A stretch of 64,000 nt of DNA from Pseudomonas piscis (GCF_009380155.1 NZ_WHUV01000003.1:992001-1056000), one strand, 5' to 3'; shown: positions 9,418 through 18,205, numbered from the stretch's first letter. Notes: a model not told the origin generated them from the sequence alone. Translations and numbers: made by a program.

Positions 9418-10077
9418 TCAGTCGTCGAGGCTGATGATGCGCTCGCGTACGGCGAACAGCACCAGCCCGGCGACGTCGAAGATCTGCAGGCGCTTCATGA
9501 TCTGGGAGCGATGGGTTTCCACGGTCTTGATGCTCAGGCCCAGCCCCTGGGCGATTTCCCGGGTGGACTTGCCGCGCACGATCAGGCGCAGGATTTCCAA
9601 CTGACGGGCTGTCAGGTTGTGGTTGTCCGCCGGCGGCGGCTGGGTCTTCTGGGTGCGGGTCAGGGCCTGGGTAATCACGGTGTGGGCGATGGCCGGGCTC
9701 AGGTAGCGCTCGTCGTTGCGCAGCGCTTCGAGGGCGTGTTCCAGTTCGGTGGCGGTGGTGTCCTTGAGCAGGTAGCCATGGGCTCCGGATTCCAGCGCCT
9801 GCATGATCAGCGCCGGGTCGGTGTGCATCGACAAGATCAGCACCTTGCTGTGTGGATGGGTGGCCTTGAGTTGTCGCAGGGCCTCCAGGCCGCCGGTGTG
9901 CTTCATCGACAGGTCTAGCAGGACGATGTTCGGCCGCAGTTTCTCGACCATTTCCAGCAGGTGCGCGCCATCGTCGGCTTCACCGATCACGGCGTATCCG
10001 GGAATGTCCATGACCAGGGCGCGCACGCCAGCCCTGATGAGCGAGTGGTCATCCACCAAAAGTAAATTACAGGTCAA
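9418..10077 (-). CDS. NarL/LuxR-family response regulator
   Basis: A 219-residue two-component regulator. The receiver domain carries the acidic pair VDDHS, the phospho-acceptor in LLDLSMKHTGG (about residue 54), and the K of GYLLKD. The C-terminal LuxR-type helix-turn-helix reads LTARQLEILRLIVRGKS...IKTVETHRSQIMKRL. The likely start is TTG at 10077, with AAGG seven bases upstream, overlapping the stop of the sensor kinase gene as TTGA. The target genes are unknown. Confidence 0.85.
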   Translation of the reverse strand: MTCNLLLVDDHSLIRAGVRALVMDIPGYAVIGEADDGAHLLEMVEKLRPNIVLLDLSMKHTGGLEALRQLKATHPHSKVLILSMHTDPALIMQALESGAHGYLLKDTTATELEHALEALRNDERYLSPAIAHTVITQALTRTQKTQPPPADNHNLTARQLEILRLIVRGKSTREIAQGLGLSIKTVETHRSQIMKRLQIFDVAGLVLFAVRERIISLDD

Positions 10078-10967
10078 TGTAGAACCTTATTTGTACTGGC
10101 CCGCTCAAGGGTGCGAGGGGCCCAGGGAAAAAGTGCTTCGATCTGGGTGCCCTGGCCTGTCTCACTGGTGACCTTGAGGAAACCGCCCAGTTGATTGATC
10201 CGCTCCTGCATCCCGGCCATGCCACGCTGGCCTTGGGCGCCGGGGTTGGCGGCGGGGGAAAAACCCTGGCCGTCATCGCTGATGAACAGCGACAGGCCTT
10301 CGGGCAGGCGTTGCAGGCGCACCAGCAGGTTGTTCGCCCGGGCATGCCGAAGCGTGTTGGTCACCGCCTCCTGGGTGATGCGGAATGCGGCGACGGCCAT
10401 TTCTTCCGGGATGCCCGACAGGCGCTGGTGGCATTCCAGGCTCCAGTGCACCGAGGTGTTCTCCAGGGTCTTGAGCAGGTGGGCGCGCAGGCTGGCCTCC
10501 AGGCCCAGGCTGGTCAATTGCCGGGGGTTGAGGATGGCGGAAACATCGCGCACCTTGGTCAGGGTCTCTTCCAGGGTGGTGCCGAGCAGGGCGAAATGCT
10601 CTTGCAGGTCTTCCGGCAGGCGCCGCTTGAGCCAGTCGGCCTGCAACTTGGCGGCCGTCAGCAGTTGGCCGATGTCATCGTGCAATTCGCGGCTGAGCCG
10701 GTGACGTTCGTTTTCCTTGACTTGCAGCAGGCGTTCGGCGAGCTCCTGGGGCTGGAAGCGGATGGACTTGCGCGAGTAGCCGTACTGCCCCCAGATGCAG
10801 GCCAGTGCCGCAATGTTGAGAAGTACCAGGGTCAGGGGCAGGGAGTCCCCGAGGCAATAGACCAGCACGGTGCCCACCGCCGAGCCTGAGCACAGCAACA
10901 GGCTGAGCCAGCGCAGGTGATCATGGGAGGGCGGCCAGGAGAAGAGTGACTTGAGACTGGCGTACAT
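10074..10967 (-). CDS. Membrane sensor histidine kinase (HisKA_3 / NarX type)
   Basis: The partner of the response regulator it overlaps by four bases. Two hydrophobic segments near the N-terminus (LSLLLCSGSAVGTVLVY and LTLVLLNIAALACIW) anchor it with almost no periplasmic loop. The dimerisation/phospho-acceptor motif is RLSRELHDDIGQLL, followed by an HATPase domain with ITQEAVTNTLRHARA and DDGQGF. The start is uncertain: ATG at 10967 gives 297 residues, while the frame extends to a TTG at 11066 with 33 more residues of no recognisable feature. The signal is unknown; with so small a sensor region it may sense within the membrane. Confidence 0.8.
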   Translation of the reverse strand: MYASLKSLFSWPPSHDHLRWLSLLLCSGSAVGTVLVYCLGDSLPLTLVLLNIAALACIWGQYGYSRKSIRFQPQELAERLLQVKENERHRLSRELHDDIGQLLTAAKLQADWLKRRLPEDLQEHFALLGTTLEETLTKVRDVSAILNPRQLTSLGLEASLRAHLLKTLENTSVHWSLECHQRLSGIPEEMAVAAFRITQEAVTNTLRHARANNLLVRLQRLPEGLSLFISDDGQGFSPAANPGAQGQRGMAGMQERINQLGGFLKVTSETGQGTQIEALFPWAPRTLERASTNKVLH

Positions 10968-11501
10968 GACGGATGGAGCCAATGAATGTTCGCTGCGAAG
11001 AGCCTGGTCAGGAATGGATGGCCAGGCTTGTTTGAGAAACGGTGCTATTTGAATATCCGGTTTCAATCAACTCTGTCTGTATTTCTGCTACAGGCCCGAT
11101 AGTGATTGTCGACATTGGAATCAATGTGCCATTAAGTATGTCCATTAGTGCGCCGCATAATACCACCGAAGATACTGCTGGTCGCGCCCAAGTGCCTGGG
11201 TATATATGTCCTGGAGGTCAGGAAAACCATGGTCGATCATTCCTGTCCCGGGTTGCCGGGGGGCTGTTGCGAGCAATGAATCCGGGGGAATCCGCTGCTG
11301 CAGGTACACGCAAGTCCCCGGGACGATCAGTGCCGGGTTGGACGCAAGTTGAAATTGTTTTAGTGGCTGATGTCGTTCTTGGGTATGTGCTGTTCAATAA
11401 CGACAGTAGATTGGATAGTTAGCCGCCTACTTATTTATCTTGTGCGGCTGGCCATCGTCGTTCGATGTTCTCTATCCGGCAGCTTGGCGGTTATTGCAAC
11501 T
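10968..11501. other. Intergenic region upstream of the sensor kinase gene
   Basis: About 530 bases, more AT-rich than the surroundings, separating two minus-strand genes. It should contain the promoter of the kinase/regulator pair. A plus-strand frame at 11042-11422 has no ribosome site and no family resemblance, and I do not call it. I see no terminator hairpin or repeat I can support. Confidence 0.4.
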
Positions 11502-11951
11502 TCAATGGCTGCAAGATGGGTGCGAGCAGGTGCAGTTCTGCGAGACCTGGTCGGCCAATTCCTCGATCAGCATCACTTGTTCGCTGTCATCCATGTTGAG
11601 CTGGCCGTCGCGCGGGTCGATCAGTTCCAGTTGCCAGGCCATCAGGGTCAGGCAGCTCTTGAGCGCTTCGAGGATCTGGTCGTTGAGGTCCAGAGGATGC
11701 TCTGGCCGCTTGAGCAGGCCGTGGATGTGCAGGGAAAACTCCGATAGCGGGCTGATGGTATGGCGTGCCGCGCACTGTGCCAGGCGCTGCAGGGTCACGA
11801 GCAGGCAACTGATGGCCTCCTCGTCGTTCCTGATCAGGTGCAGGTGGCTCAGGCAATCTTCCGATTTGGCCAGCAGTGTCTGGGCTTCAAGCAGGAATTC
11901 GGGCAGGGGCGTGGTGCACTCATGGCCGTCCTTTAGCATGCTTATCTCCAT
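11502..11951 (-). CDS. Hpt/CheA-P1-like small protein lacking the phospho-accepting histidine
   Basis: A 149-residue helical protein whose layout matches a CheA P1 (Hpt) domain: FLLEAQTLLAKSEDCLSHL matches helix A, and CLLVTLQRLAQCAARHT matches the helix that in CheA carries the HSIKG histidine. In an ungapped 31-residue alignment the His position is Gln, and the Lys and Gly of the motif are absent. The C-terminus ends CTCSHPSCSH, a Cys/His tail that could bind metal. Two starts are possible: ATG 11951, or ATG 11939 with GGAG six bases upstream. It is divergent from cheV, which suggests a link to chemotaxis signalling. Function unknown. Confidence 0.7.
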   Translation of the reverse strand: MEISMLKDGHECTTPLPEFLLEAQTLLAKSEDCLSHLHLIRNDEEAISCLLVTLQRLAQCAARHTISPLSEFSLHIHGLLKRPEHPLDLNDQILEALKSCLTLMAWQLELIDPRDGQLNMDDSEQVMLIEELADQVSQNCTCSHPSCSH

Positions 11952-12501
11952 GACTTCGTTTCCGATGGCGGGATAGGGCGTTGGCTGAACGGTTTCAATT
12001 TGGGAGACGTTTGGAGAATTTGAATAGTAGACAAGTCTGGCGTTTTTTCAGTAGTCGCAACCGGGCGCGATGAACGGATTTCATCGTTTGCCGCTGGCAG
12101 CCGGATACCGCCCACAGCGAAGCAGCGCATGGGCGCTGGGGTTCTGTGAGCAGTGGCATGTAGGCTTGAAAGGGGGTCGGGCCACCCTTTTGCGATCAAA
12201 AACAAAAGCCTGACTCCATTCATGCAATGAGAATGGCGTCACATTAATGGCTATTGGATATTGCGAATATCAGGCTGGTCCTGATTGTTGATAGGGGAAT
12301 CCCCTAGGCACGGGAACCTTCCGCCGAGATAGAGGTCTCGGCGGCGCAGCAGTAGTACTGCTGAATTGACCGCCGCAGTAAAGCATGATGTTAATGTGAC
12401 ATCAATGGCTTTGTATGGCAATTTGCATACGGGTCAAGATACGGCGTACCTGGCCGATATCTGTCTTTAGTGAATTCATCAGTACAGCCCAGGAGTCATT
12501 A
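11952..12501. promoter_or_regulatory. Palindrome-rich intergenic region between the Hpt-like gene and cheV
   Basis: A 550-base divergent gap. It holds a perfect 15-base palindrome TAGGGGAATCCCCTA (12292-12306), a 9-bp GC hairpin (12321-12344), a perfect 17-base palindrome CAGCAGTAGTACTGCTG (12347-12363), a 19-base dyad TGATGTTAATGTGACATCA (12386-12404), and a 10-base inverted repeat GTCACATTAA/TTAATGTGAC at 12238 and 12391. None is followed by a T-tract that would make a clear terminator; they look like protein-binding sites or a structured leader. Confidence 0.55.
12434..12460 (+). promoter_or_regulatory. Candidate sigma-28 (FliA) promoter of cheV
   Basis: TCAAGATA (12434-12441) and GCCGATAT (12453-12460) are separated by exactly 11 bases. 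Against the FliA consensus TAAAGTTT-N11-GCCGATAA this is 5 of 8 and 7 of 8 matches. It lies 41 bases before the cheV start, which is sensible for a motility-class gene. A chance match cannot be excluded. Confidence 0.5.
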
Positions 12502-13437
12502 ATGGCCGGCATTCTCGACACGGTAGATCAACGCACGCAACTGGTGGGTGAGAATCGACTGGAAATCCTCATGTTCCGCCTGGCCGGTCGGCAGCTGTTC
12601 GCGATCAACGTCTTCAAGGTCCAGGAAGTCCTGCAACTGCCGAAACTGACCCTGATGCCCCAGCGCCACCCCTTCGTCTGCGGCGTGGTCAACCTGCGTG
12701 GCCAGACCCTGCCGGTGATCGACCTGTCCCAGGCCATCGGCATGCGTCCGCTGGTTCCCGGGCCCAACAGCACCATCATCGTCACCGAGTACAACCGCTC
12801 GGTACAGGCGTTCCTGGTGGGCGGCGTGGATCGCATCGTCAACATGAACTGGGAAGCCATCATGCCGCCGCCCTCCAGCGCCGGCCGCCAGCACTACCTG
12901 ACCGCCATCAGTAAGGTCGATGACCAGTTGGTGGAAGTCATCGACGTCGAGAAGGTGCTGGCCGAGATCGTGCCGTACAACGCCAAGGTCTCCCGCGACA
13001 AGCTCGACGACCCGCTGTTGGCCCGTGCCCGCGGTCGCGAGGTGCTGCTGGTGGACGACTCCAACGTGGCCCTGTCGCAACTGCGCGATACCCTGGGCCA
13101 GCTGGGGGTGAAGATGCACATCGCCAGCGACGGCCTCAAGGCCCTGAAGATGCTCAAGGCCTGGGCCGACACCGGGGTCGACATGACCGAGAAGCTGCTG
13201 ATGGTGTTCACCGATGCCGAGATGCCGGAGATGGACGGCTATCGCCTGACCACCGAGATCCGCAACGACCCACGCCTGCGCGGGCTCTACGTGGTGCTGC
13301 ATACCTCGTTGTCCGGCAGTTTCAACGAATCCATGGTCAAGAAGGTCGGCTGCGACAACTTCCTCTCCAAGTTCCAGCCCGACAAGCTGGTGGATGTAGT
13401 GCGCCAGCGCCTGCTATTGGATGAAGCCGGCGCCTGA
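12502..13437 (+). CDS. cheV: CheV, CheW-receiver chemotaxis coupling protein
   Basis: A 311-residue coupling protein joining receptors to the CheA kinase. Residues 15-160 form a CheW domain (RLEILMFRLAGRQLFAINVFKV, GVVNLRGQTLPVIDL). Residues 180-305 form a receiver with VDDSN, the phospho-acceptor in FTDAEMPEMDG and a late Lys near SKFQPDKL. AGGAG lies six bases before the ATG at 12502. Phosphorylation of the receiver is thought to tune coupling. Pseudomonads have several CheV paralogues; this one is not near the main che or flg clusters within this window. Confidence 0.92.
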   Translation: MAGILDTVDQRTQLVGENRLEILMFRLAGRQLFAINVFKVQEVLQLPKLTLMPQRHPFVCGVVNLRGQTLPVIDLSQAIGMRPLVPGPNSTIIVTEYNRSVQAFLVGGVDRIVNMNWEAIMPPPSSAGRQHYLTAISKVDDQLVEVIDVEKVLAEIVPYNAKVSRDKLDDPLLARARGREVLLVDDSNVALSQLRDTLGQLGVKMHIASDGLKALKMLKAWADTGVDMTEKLLMVFTDAEMPEMDGYRLTTEIRNDPRLRGLYVVLHTSLSGSFNESMVKKVGCDNFLSKFQPDKLVDVVRQRLLLDEAGA

Positions 13438-13519
13438 GTCCGGCGAGCCAGCGTCATGGATCTTTGTTTCACCGGGGCGCTGGTATAGGGTGGGCGTTTT
13501 TCCCCGTAGGGAGCAGGAC

Positions 13520-14323
13520 ATGCGTCTTAGCGCGCTTTATCGGTATCCGTTGAAATCCGCCAGGGGCGAAACCCTGCAACAGATCGGCCTGGACAAGCTC
13601 GGCCTCGAGGGTGATCGCCGCTGGATGCTGGTGGATGAGGCCAGCGGGCGCTTCCTGACCCAGCGTGCCGTAGGACGGATGAGCCAGCTCTCGGCGCTGT
13701 GGAATGCCCGGGGCGGCCTGACCCTCAGTGCCCCGGGCCTGGCCTCGCTGGAGGTGGCGCTGCCGGATGAGACTGCGGCCCTGCGTGGCGTGACCATCTG
13801 GCAGGACACCTTGCGAGTGCCCGATGCCGGTGACGAGGCCGGAGCCTGGGTCAGCGAATTCATCGGCAAGCCCACGCGCCTGGTACAGGTTCCGCTGGAG
13901 CGGGCGCGGACCACCGCTGCCGGCTACGGCAAGGATGATGACCAAGTGGCTTTTGCCGACGGTTTTCCCCTGCTGCTGATCGGCCAGGCATCCCTGGACG
14001 ACCTGGCCAGCCGAGTTGGCCGACCCCTGGAGATGCTGCGGTTCCGGCCCAACCTGGTAGTCGAGGGCAGCGAAGCGTTCGCCGAGGACAACTGGAAGCG
14101 GGTGCGTATCGGCGATGTCGAGTTCCGCGTGGTCAAGCCCTGCTCGCGCTGCATCCTCACCACCATCGATCCGCAGACAGGCGAGCGCAGTCCTGATCGT
14201 GAGCCCCTGGCGACCTTGCAGAAATACCGTGCCCGGGAGGATGGGGCGATGTTCGGCCAGAACCTGGTCAATGACGGGATTGGCCAGTTGCAGGTGGGCA
14301 TGCCGGTGACCATTCTCGAATAG
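13520..14323 (+). CDS. MOSC-domain protein (YcbX-like)
   Basis: A 267-residue protein with an N-terminal MOSC beta-barrel (LYRYPLKSARGETL, LEGDRRWMLVDEASG) and a C-terminal MOSC core with the conserved Cys in VKPCSRCILTTIDPQTG, the likely molybdenum-cofactor site. YcbX and the human mARC enzymes of this family reduce N-hydroxylated compounds. It lacks the C-terminal 2Fe-2S ferredoxin domain of full-length YcbX, so it would need a separate electron donor. GGGAGCAGG precedes the ATG. Confidence 0.85.
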   Translation: MRLSALYRYPLKSARGETLQQIGLDKLGLEGDRRWMLVDEASGRFLTQRAVGRMSQLSALWNARGGLTLSAPGLASLEVALPDETAALRGVTIWQDTLRVPDAGDEAGAWVSEFIGKPTRLVQVPLERARTTAAGYGKDDDQVAFADGFPLLLIGQASLDDLASRVGRPLEMLRFRPNLVVEGSEAFAEDNWKRVRIGDVEFRVVKPCSRCILTTIDPQTGERSPDREPLATLQKYRAREDGAMFGQNLVNDGIGQLQVGMPVTILE

Positions 14324-14342
14324 CCTTGGCGCGGCGAAAAAA

Positions 14343-14376
14343 ATGCCCGTCTCCTAGTGGGGGACGGGCATTTTTC
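14343..14376. terminator. Bidirectional rho-independent terminator
   Basis: ATGCCCGTCTCC and GGGGACGGGCAT form a 12-bp stem (one G-T pair) with a 5-base loop, flanked by an A-run on the left and TTTTTC on the right. It sits between the convergent MOSC and ppnP genes and can serve both. Confidence 0.85.
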
Positions 14377-14403
14377 ATGCGCTGGTGCAAGCCGGGCGAG
14401 GGA

Positions 14404-14688
14404 TCAGCCGCGGTATTCGCACAGGTAGGCGGTGTCCACCGCGACCTTGAGCTGGAACTTGCTGTTGGCCGGTACGTTGAAGTGGTTGCCGGCAGAGATG
14501 GTCTGCCACTCGTCACTGCCTGGCAGCTTGACGGTCAGGGCGCCGGAAACCACATGCATGATTTCCCGTTGCGCGGTGCCGAATTCGTATTCGCCCGGGG
14601 CCATGACGCCAATGGTGGCAGGACCTTCGGCCGTGCCGAAGGCAATCGACTTGACGGTGCCGTCGAAGTACTCGTTGACTTTAAACAT
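14404..14688 (-). CDS. ppnP: PpnP, pyrimidine/purine nucleoside phosphorylase
   Basis: A 94-residue single cupin of the DUF1255 family. E. coli PpnP (YaiE) splits many nucleosides with phosphate to give the free base and ribose-1-phosphate. The family pattern is clear: FKVNEYFDG at the N-terminus, VMAPGEYEFGT, EIMHVVSGALTVKLPG and AGNHFNVPANSKFQL. The length equals the family norm. It ends into the shared terminator at 14343-14376. Confidence 0.9.
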   Translation of the reverse strand: MFKVNEYFDGTVKSIAFGTAEGPATIGVMAPGEYEFGTAQREIMHVVSGALTVKLPGSDEWQTISAGNHFNVPANSKFQLKVAVDTAYLCEYRG

Positions 14689-14762
14689 GGGCGATTCCTC
14701 AAGAGTGGGTCAAAAAGGCCGGCCAGTATGCACAAGCCCCGAAGGGCAGTCACCTGTCGCCA

Positions 14763-15302
14763 TCAAGGAAGCACCAGCGGCAGCAGGCGCGCAGTATTGC
14801 GGGCATCTTCCAGGGCTCGATGCTGCTGGCCATTGAACTGCATCCCGGCCAGTTGCAGAGCGGTATTCAGCCCAAGGGGGCGCTCCAGGCGCCGGGCCTT
14901 GGCGAAGCGCTGCTTGAGGTTCATGTGCGGTACATCGGCGAGCAAGCTCTGCAACTGCTGGTTGTGCCATTCCTGCTGCAACTGCTTGCGATCGTAGTCG
15001 CCCCAGCTGGCCCAGCCCTCCAGGCGCGGTCGATGCTGGGCCAGCCACCGCTCGAACAGGGGCCAGACCTCGCTCAAGGGGGCGGCGCCGTCGATATTGG
15101 CCTGGGTGATATGGGTCAGCTCGCGGCAGAACGGCGTCAGCATCGGGCGCCTGACGGGCCGGACGAAACGCTGGAAGTGGTCCTGTTCCCGGCCCTCTCG
15201 GTTGACCAGGGTAGCGCCGATCTCGATGATTTCCATCTCGCTCACCGGCCAGCCCCCTTCATCGGTCGTGGCTTCCAGATCTATTACCAGCCAGTGGGGC
15301 AT
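14763..15302 (-). CDS. DEDD-family 3'-5' exonuclease
   Basis: A 179-residue exonuclease of the DnaQ/Eri1 class. The metal-binding motifs are visible: LVIDLEATTD (Exo I), EIIEIGATLV, a WGDYDRKQLQ region (Exo II) and HRALEDARNTARL (Exo III, DEDDh type). Proteins of this size and arrangement (KapD/Eri1-like) act on RNA or DNA 3' ends; the substrate cannot be told from sequence. ATG at 15302 is preferred over GTG at 15305. Confidence 0.85.
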   Translation of the reverse strand: MPHWLVIDLEATTDEGGWPVSEMEIIEIGATLVNREGREQDHFQRFVRPVRRPMLTPFCRELTHITQANIDGAAPLSEVWPLFERWLAQHRPRLEGWASWGDYDRKQLQQEWHNQQLQSLLADVPHMNLKQRFAKARRLERPLGLNTALQLAGMQFNGQQHRALEDARNTARLLPLVLP

Positions 15303-15423
15303 CACGAATTCCAGCCTTCAACCATCTCGATGACGCTTGAGCGTAGCCAAAGCCGGGGAATCCGCCTAGGGGGGAGCGCCGGGCGGGGTACGATCCGCCC
15401 CGACGCCGATAGGACCTGTAGGG

Positions 15424-17379
15424 TTATTCCACCTCCAGCAGCACCTGGCGGTTCTTCACCTGGTCGCCGAGGCCGACCTGGATCCGGGTGATCGTCCCGT
15501 CGATCCCGGCCTTGAGGGGATGCTCCATCTTCATGGCCTCCAGCACCAGCAATAGCTGGCCCTTGCTGACGCGCATGCCCTCACTCACCAGCACGTCGAC
15601 GATGGCGCCATCCATCGGCGCCTTGAGCGTTCCCGAATGGGCGCCCGACTGGCTCTGGACCGGGGCGTGGGTCCGGTCCTGCAGGTGCAGGCTGCCCTGT
15701 TGGCTGTGCAGCCAGAGTTCCTGGTTTTCCAGGTGATAGGCGTAGTGCCGGCGGATACCGCCAAGCTCCAGGATGGCCCGGCGCCCGTCGGCGCTGCAGA
15801 CCTTCAGCTCCACTAACTGCCCAGCCTGCCGGACCTGTACCTGGCCGGCGGTCCCCGGGCTCAGTTGCAGGGACCACAGCCGTTCCTCCTGCCCCAGGCC
15901 GTAGTGCAGCGCTACACCGACGTTGTTGCGCCATGCGGCGAGCGGCCCGGCATGGGCCTTGGCGCCGTGGTGATGAAACAGCGCGGCGGCGATGGCCAGT
16001 TCCTCGTGGCCGGGAAGCTGCGGTTGCAGGCTCGGATCCTCGGCAAAGTGTTCGGCGATGAATGCCGTGCTGAACTGGCCGCTGGCGAACACCGGGTGCC
16101 CGAGCAGGTTGGCCAGCAGGCGCCGGTTGCTTTCCAGGCCCAGCAATACGCAATCCTCCACCGCGCGCAGCAGCTTGCGCCGGGCTTCCTCGCGGGTGGC
16201 GCCGTGGGCGATCAACTTGCCCAGCATCGGGTCGTAGAAGGGGCTGACCCACTGGCCTTCCTGCAAGCCATGGTCGGTGCGGATACCCGGCGCCGGCTCC
16301 CAGCGCAGCACCTGGCCGGTCTGTGGCAGAAAACCCTGGGCCGGGTCTTCGGCATACAGGCGCACTTCGATGGCATGGCCGGATAAACGTACCTGTTCCT
16401 GCTTCAGCGGCAGTGGCTCGCCGGCGGCCACTTGCAGTTGCAAGGCCACCAGGTCCAGGCCAGTGACCAGTTCGGTCACCGGGTGCTCCACCTGCAGGCG
16501 GGTGTTCATTTCCAGGAAGTAGAACTGCCCCCGGGCATCGAGCAGGAACTCCACGGTGCCGGCACCGACATAGTCCACCGCCCGTCCGGCCTTGAGCGCC
16601 GCTTCACCCATGGCCTGGCGCAGTTCTTGGGTCATGACCGGGCAGGGCGCCTCCTCGACGACCTTCTGGTGGCGGCGCTGGATCGAGCAGTCGCGCTCGC
16701 CGAGGTAGATCAACTGCCCGTGATGGTCGCCGAAGACCTGGATCTCCACATGGCGCGGCTCGACCAGCGCTTGTTCCAGGATCAGCTCGTCGCTGCCGAA
16801 GGCGTGCAGCGCCTCGGAGCGTGCGGTCCTGATCTGCTCCAGCAGTTGCCCGGGCTCCTGCACCAGGCGCATGCCGCGCCCACCGCCACCGGCACTGGCC
16901 TTGATCATCAACGGATAACCGAGGCGCTGGGCTTCGCGCTGCAAGGTGGCGTCGTCTTGCTCTTCGCCCTGGTAACCCTGGATGCAGGGCACGCCGGCCT
17001 CGAGCATGGCGATCTTCGAGCGGCGCTTGCTACCCATCAACTCGATGGCCGCGGCGCTGGGGCCGATGAAGGTGATGCCGGCGGCCGTGCAGGCTGCGGC
17101 GAACTCGGCATTTTCCGAGAGAAAACCATACCCGGGATGAATGGCATCGGCGCCGCTGCGCCGGGCCGCATCGAGGATCGCGGCGCTGTCCAGGTAGGAC
17201 TGCTGGACCGGCGCGGGGCCTATGCGCACGGCTTCGTCCGCCATGCGCACATGGGGCGCCTCGGCGTCGGCGTCGCTGAATACGGCGACGGTGCGATAGC
17301 CCAGTTGCTGGGCGGTGCGCTGGATCCGGCAGGCGATTTCGCCACGGTTGGCGATCAGGATCTTGGTGAACGCGGGCAT
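15424..17379 (-). CDS. atuF: AtuF, geranyl-CoA carboxylase biotin-containing alpha subunit
   Basis: A 651-residue acyl-CoA carboxylase alpha chain. The biotin carboxylase domain fills about residues 1-450 (ILIANRGEIACRI at the N-terminus, ASAGGGGRGMRLV ATP-grasp loop, FLEMNTRLQVEHPVTE). The C-terminal biotinyl domain carries EAMKMEHP with the biotin Lys near 617. With AtuC it carboxylates cis-geranyl-CoA in the citronellol/geraniol pathway. The paralogue LiuD (methylcrotonyl-CoA carboxylase) is very similar, and the assignment rests on the atu neighbours. Start ATG 17379 follows the atuE stop by 28 bases. Last gene of the operon. Confidence 0.9.
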   Translation of the reverse strand: MPAFTKILIANRGEIACRIQRTAQQLGYRTVAVFSDADAEAPHVRMADEAVRIGPAPVQQSYLDSAAILDAARRSGADAIHPGYGFLSENAEFAAACTAAGITFIGPSAAAIELMGSKRRSKIAMLEAGVPCIQGYQGEEQDDATLQREAQRLGYPLMIKASAGGGGRGMRLVQEPGQLLEQIRTARSEALHAFGSDELILEQALVEPRHVEIQVFGDHHGQLIYLGERDCSIQRRHQKVVEEAPCPVMTQELRQAMGEAALKAGRAVDYVGAGTVEFLLDARGQFYFLEMNTRLQVEHPVTELVTGLDLVALQLQVAAGEPLPLKQEQVRLSGHAIEVRLYAEDPAQGFLPQTGQVLRWEPAPGIRTDHGLQEGQWVSPFYDPMLGKLIAHGATREEARRKLLRAVEDCVLLGLESNRRLLANLLGHPVFASGQFSTAFIAEHFAEDPSLQPQLPGHEELAIAAALFHHHGAKAHAGPLAAWRNNVGVALHYGLGQEERLWSLQLSPGTAGQVQVRQAGQLVELKVCSADGRRAILELGGIRRHYAYHLENQELWLHSQQGSLHLQDRTHAPVQSQSGAHSGTLKAPMDGAIVDVLVSEGMRVSKGQLLLVLEAMKMEHPLKAGIDGTITRIQVGLGDQVKNRQVLLEVE

Positions 17380-17407
17380 CGTAGGCTTCCTGTGTCTGTG
17401 TGGGGCG

Positions 17408-18205
17408 TCAGCCGGCCCAGGACGGTTGGCGTTTCTGCACGAAGGCCAGGGTGCCTTCGGTCCCTTCCTCGCCGCCGACGGCTTGGGCGAAGTCATCGGC
17501 AGCCTGGTCCAGCAGCGGCCCCAGTGGCTGGTCGACGCTGGCCAGCAGCAGGGCCTTGGTCTGTGCATTGGCCCTGGGGGCGCAGCGCAGGACCTGCGCC
17601 AGCTGCTGCTCCAGGCGTTCCTGCAGCGCCGTGGCGTCGTTCTCGACGAAGTGCACCAGGTCCAGTTGCCGGGCCTGTTCGCCATCGAAGCGGGCGGCGG
17701 TCAGCGCCAGGCGCCGGGCCTGGGTCAGGCCGATGCGCCGGACCACGAACGGGGCGATCTGCGCCGGCAACAGGCCGAGGCTGGTTTCCGGCATGCCGAA
17801 CTGCGCCGAGTGCTCGGCGATGGCGATATCGCTGACGCAGGCCAGGCCAAAACCGCCGCCGAGAACCGCGCCCTGCAGTACGCAGACCAGCACCTGGGGG
17901 ACTTTCTGCGCCTCTTCCAGCAACGCACCGAAGGCCCGGTTCAATTCACGGTAGGCCGCATTGCCCCGGGCCCGGGCGCCGGCCATGTCCTTGAGGTCGC
18001 CACCAGCGCAGAAGTGTCCGCCAGCGCCCTGCAGCACCAGGGCCCGGATGCTGCGGCGCGCGTTCACGGCGGCCAGCACCGCGCGCAATTCCGCCACCAT
18101 CTCAAGGCTCATGGCGTTGCGGCACTCGGGGCGGTTGAGGGTGATGAACAGCACGCCGTCGCGTGATTCCAGCAACAGTGTCTGGCAACTCGGCAACAGG
18201 CTCAT
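17408..18205 (-). CDS. atuE: AtuE, isohexenylglutaconyl-CoA hydratase
   Basis: A 265-residue crotonase-fold enzyme that hydrates isohexenylglutaconyl-CoA. Signatures are ITLNRPECRNAMS, GAGGHFCAGGDLKDM (oxyanion-hole region) and VLQGAVLGGGFGLACVSDIAIA, with GMPETSLGLLPAQ following. The ATG overlaps the atuD stop as ATGA, indicating coupled translation. Confidence 0.9.
   Translation of the reverse strand: MSLLPSCQTLLLESRDGVLFITLNRPECRNAMSLEMVAELRAVLAAVNARRSIRALVLQGAGGHFCAGGDLKDMAGARARGNAAYRELNRAFGALLEEAQKVPQVLVCVLQGAVLGGGFGLACVSDIAIAEHSAQFGMPETSLGLLPAQIAPFVVRRIGLTQARRLALTAARFDGEQARQLDLVHFVENDATALQERLEQQLAQVLRCAPRANAQTKALLLASVDQPLGPLLDQAADDFAQAVGGEEGTEGTLAFVQKRQPSWAG

Noticed and set aside
11042..11422. 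126-codon plus-strand frame in the gap upstream of the sensor kinase
   Set aside because: No ribosome site and no recognisable family; composition is not typical of a real gene here.
17380..17685. N-terminal extension of AtuF into atuE
   Set aside because: It overlaps atuE and precedes the biotin-carboxylase start; ATG at 17379 fits.
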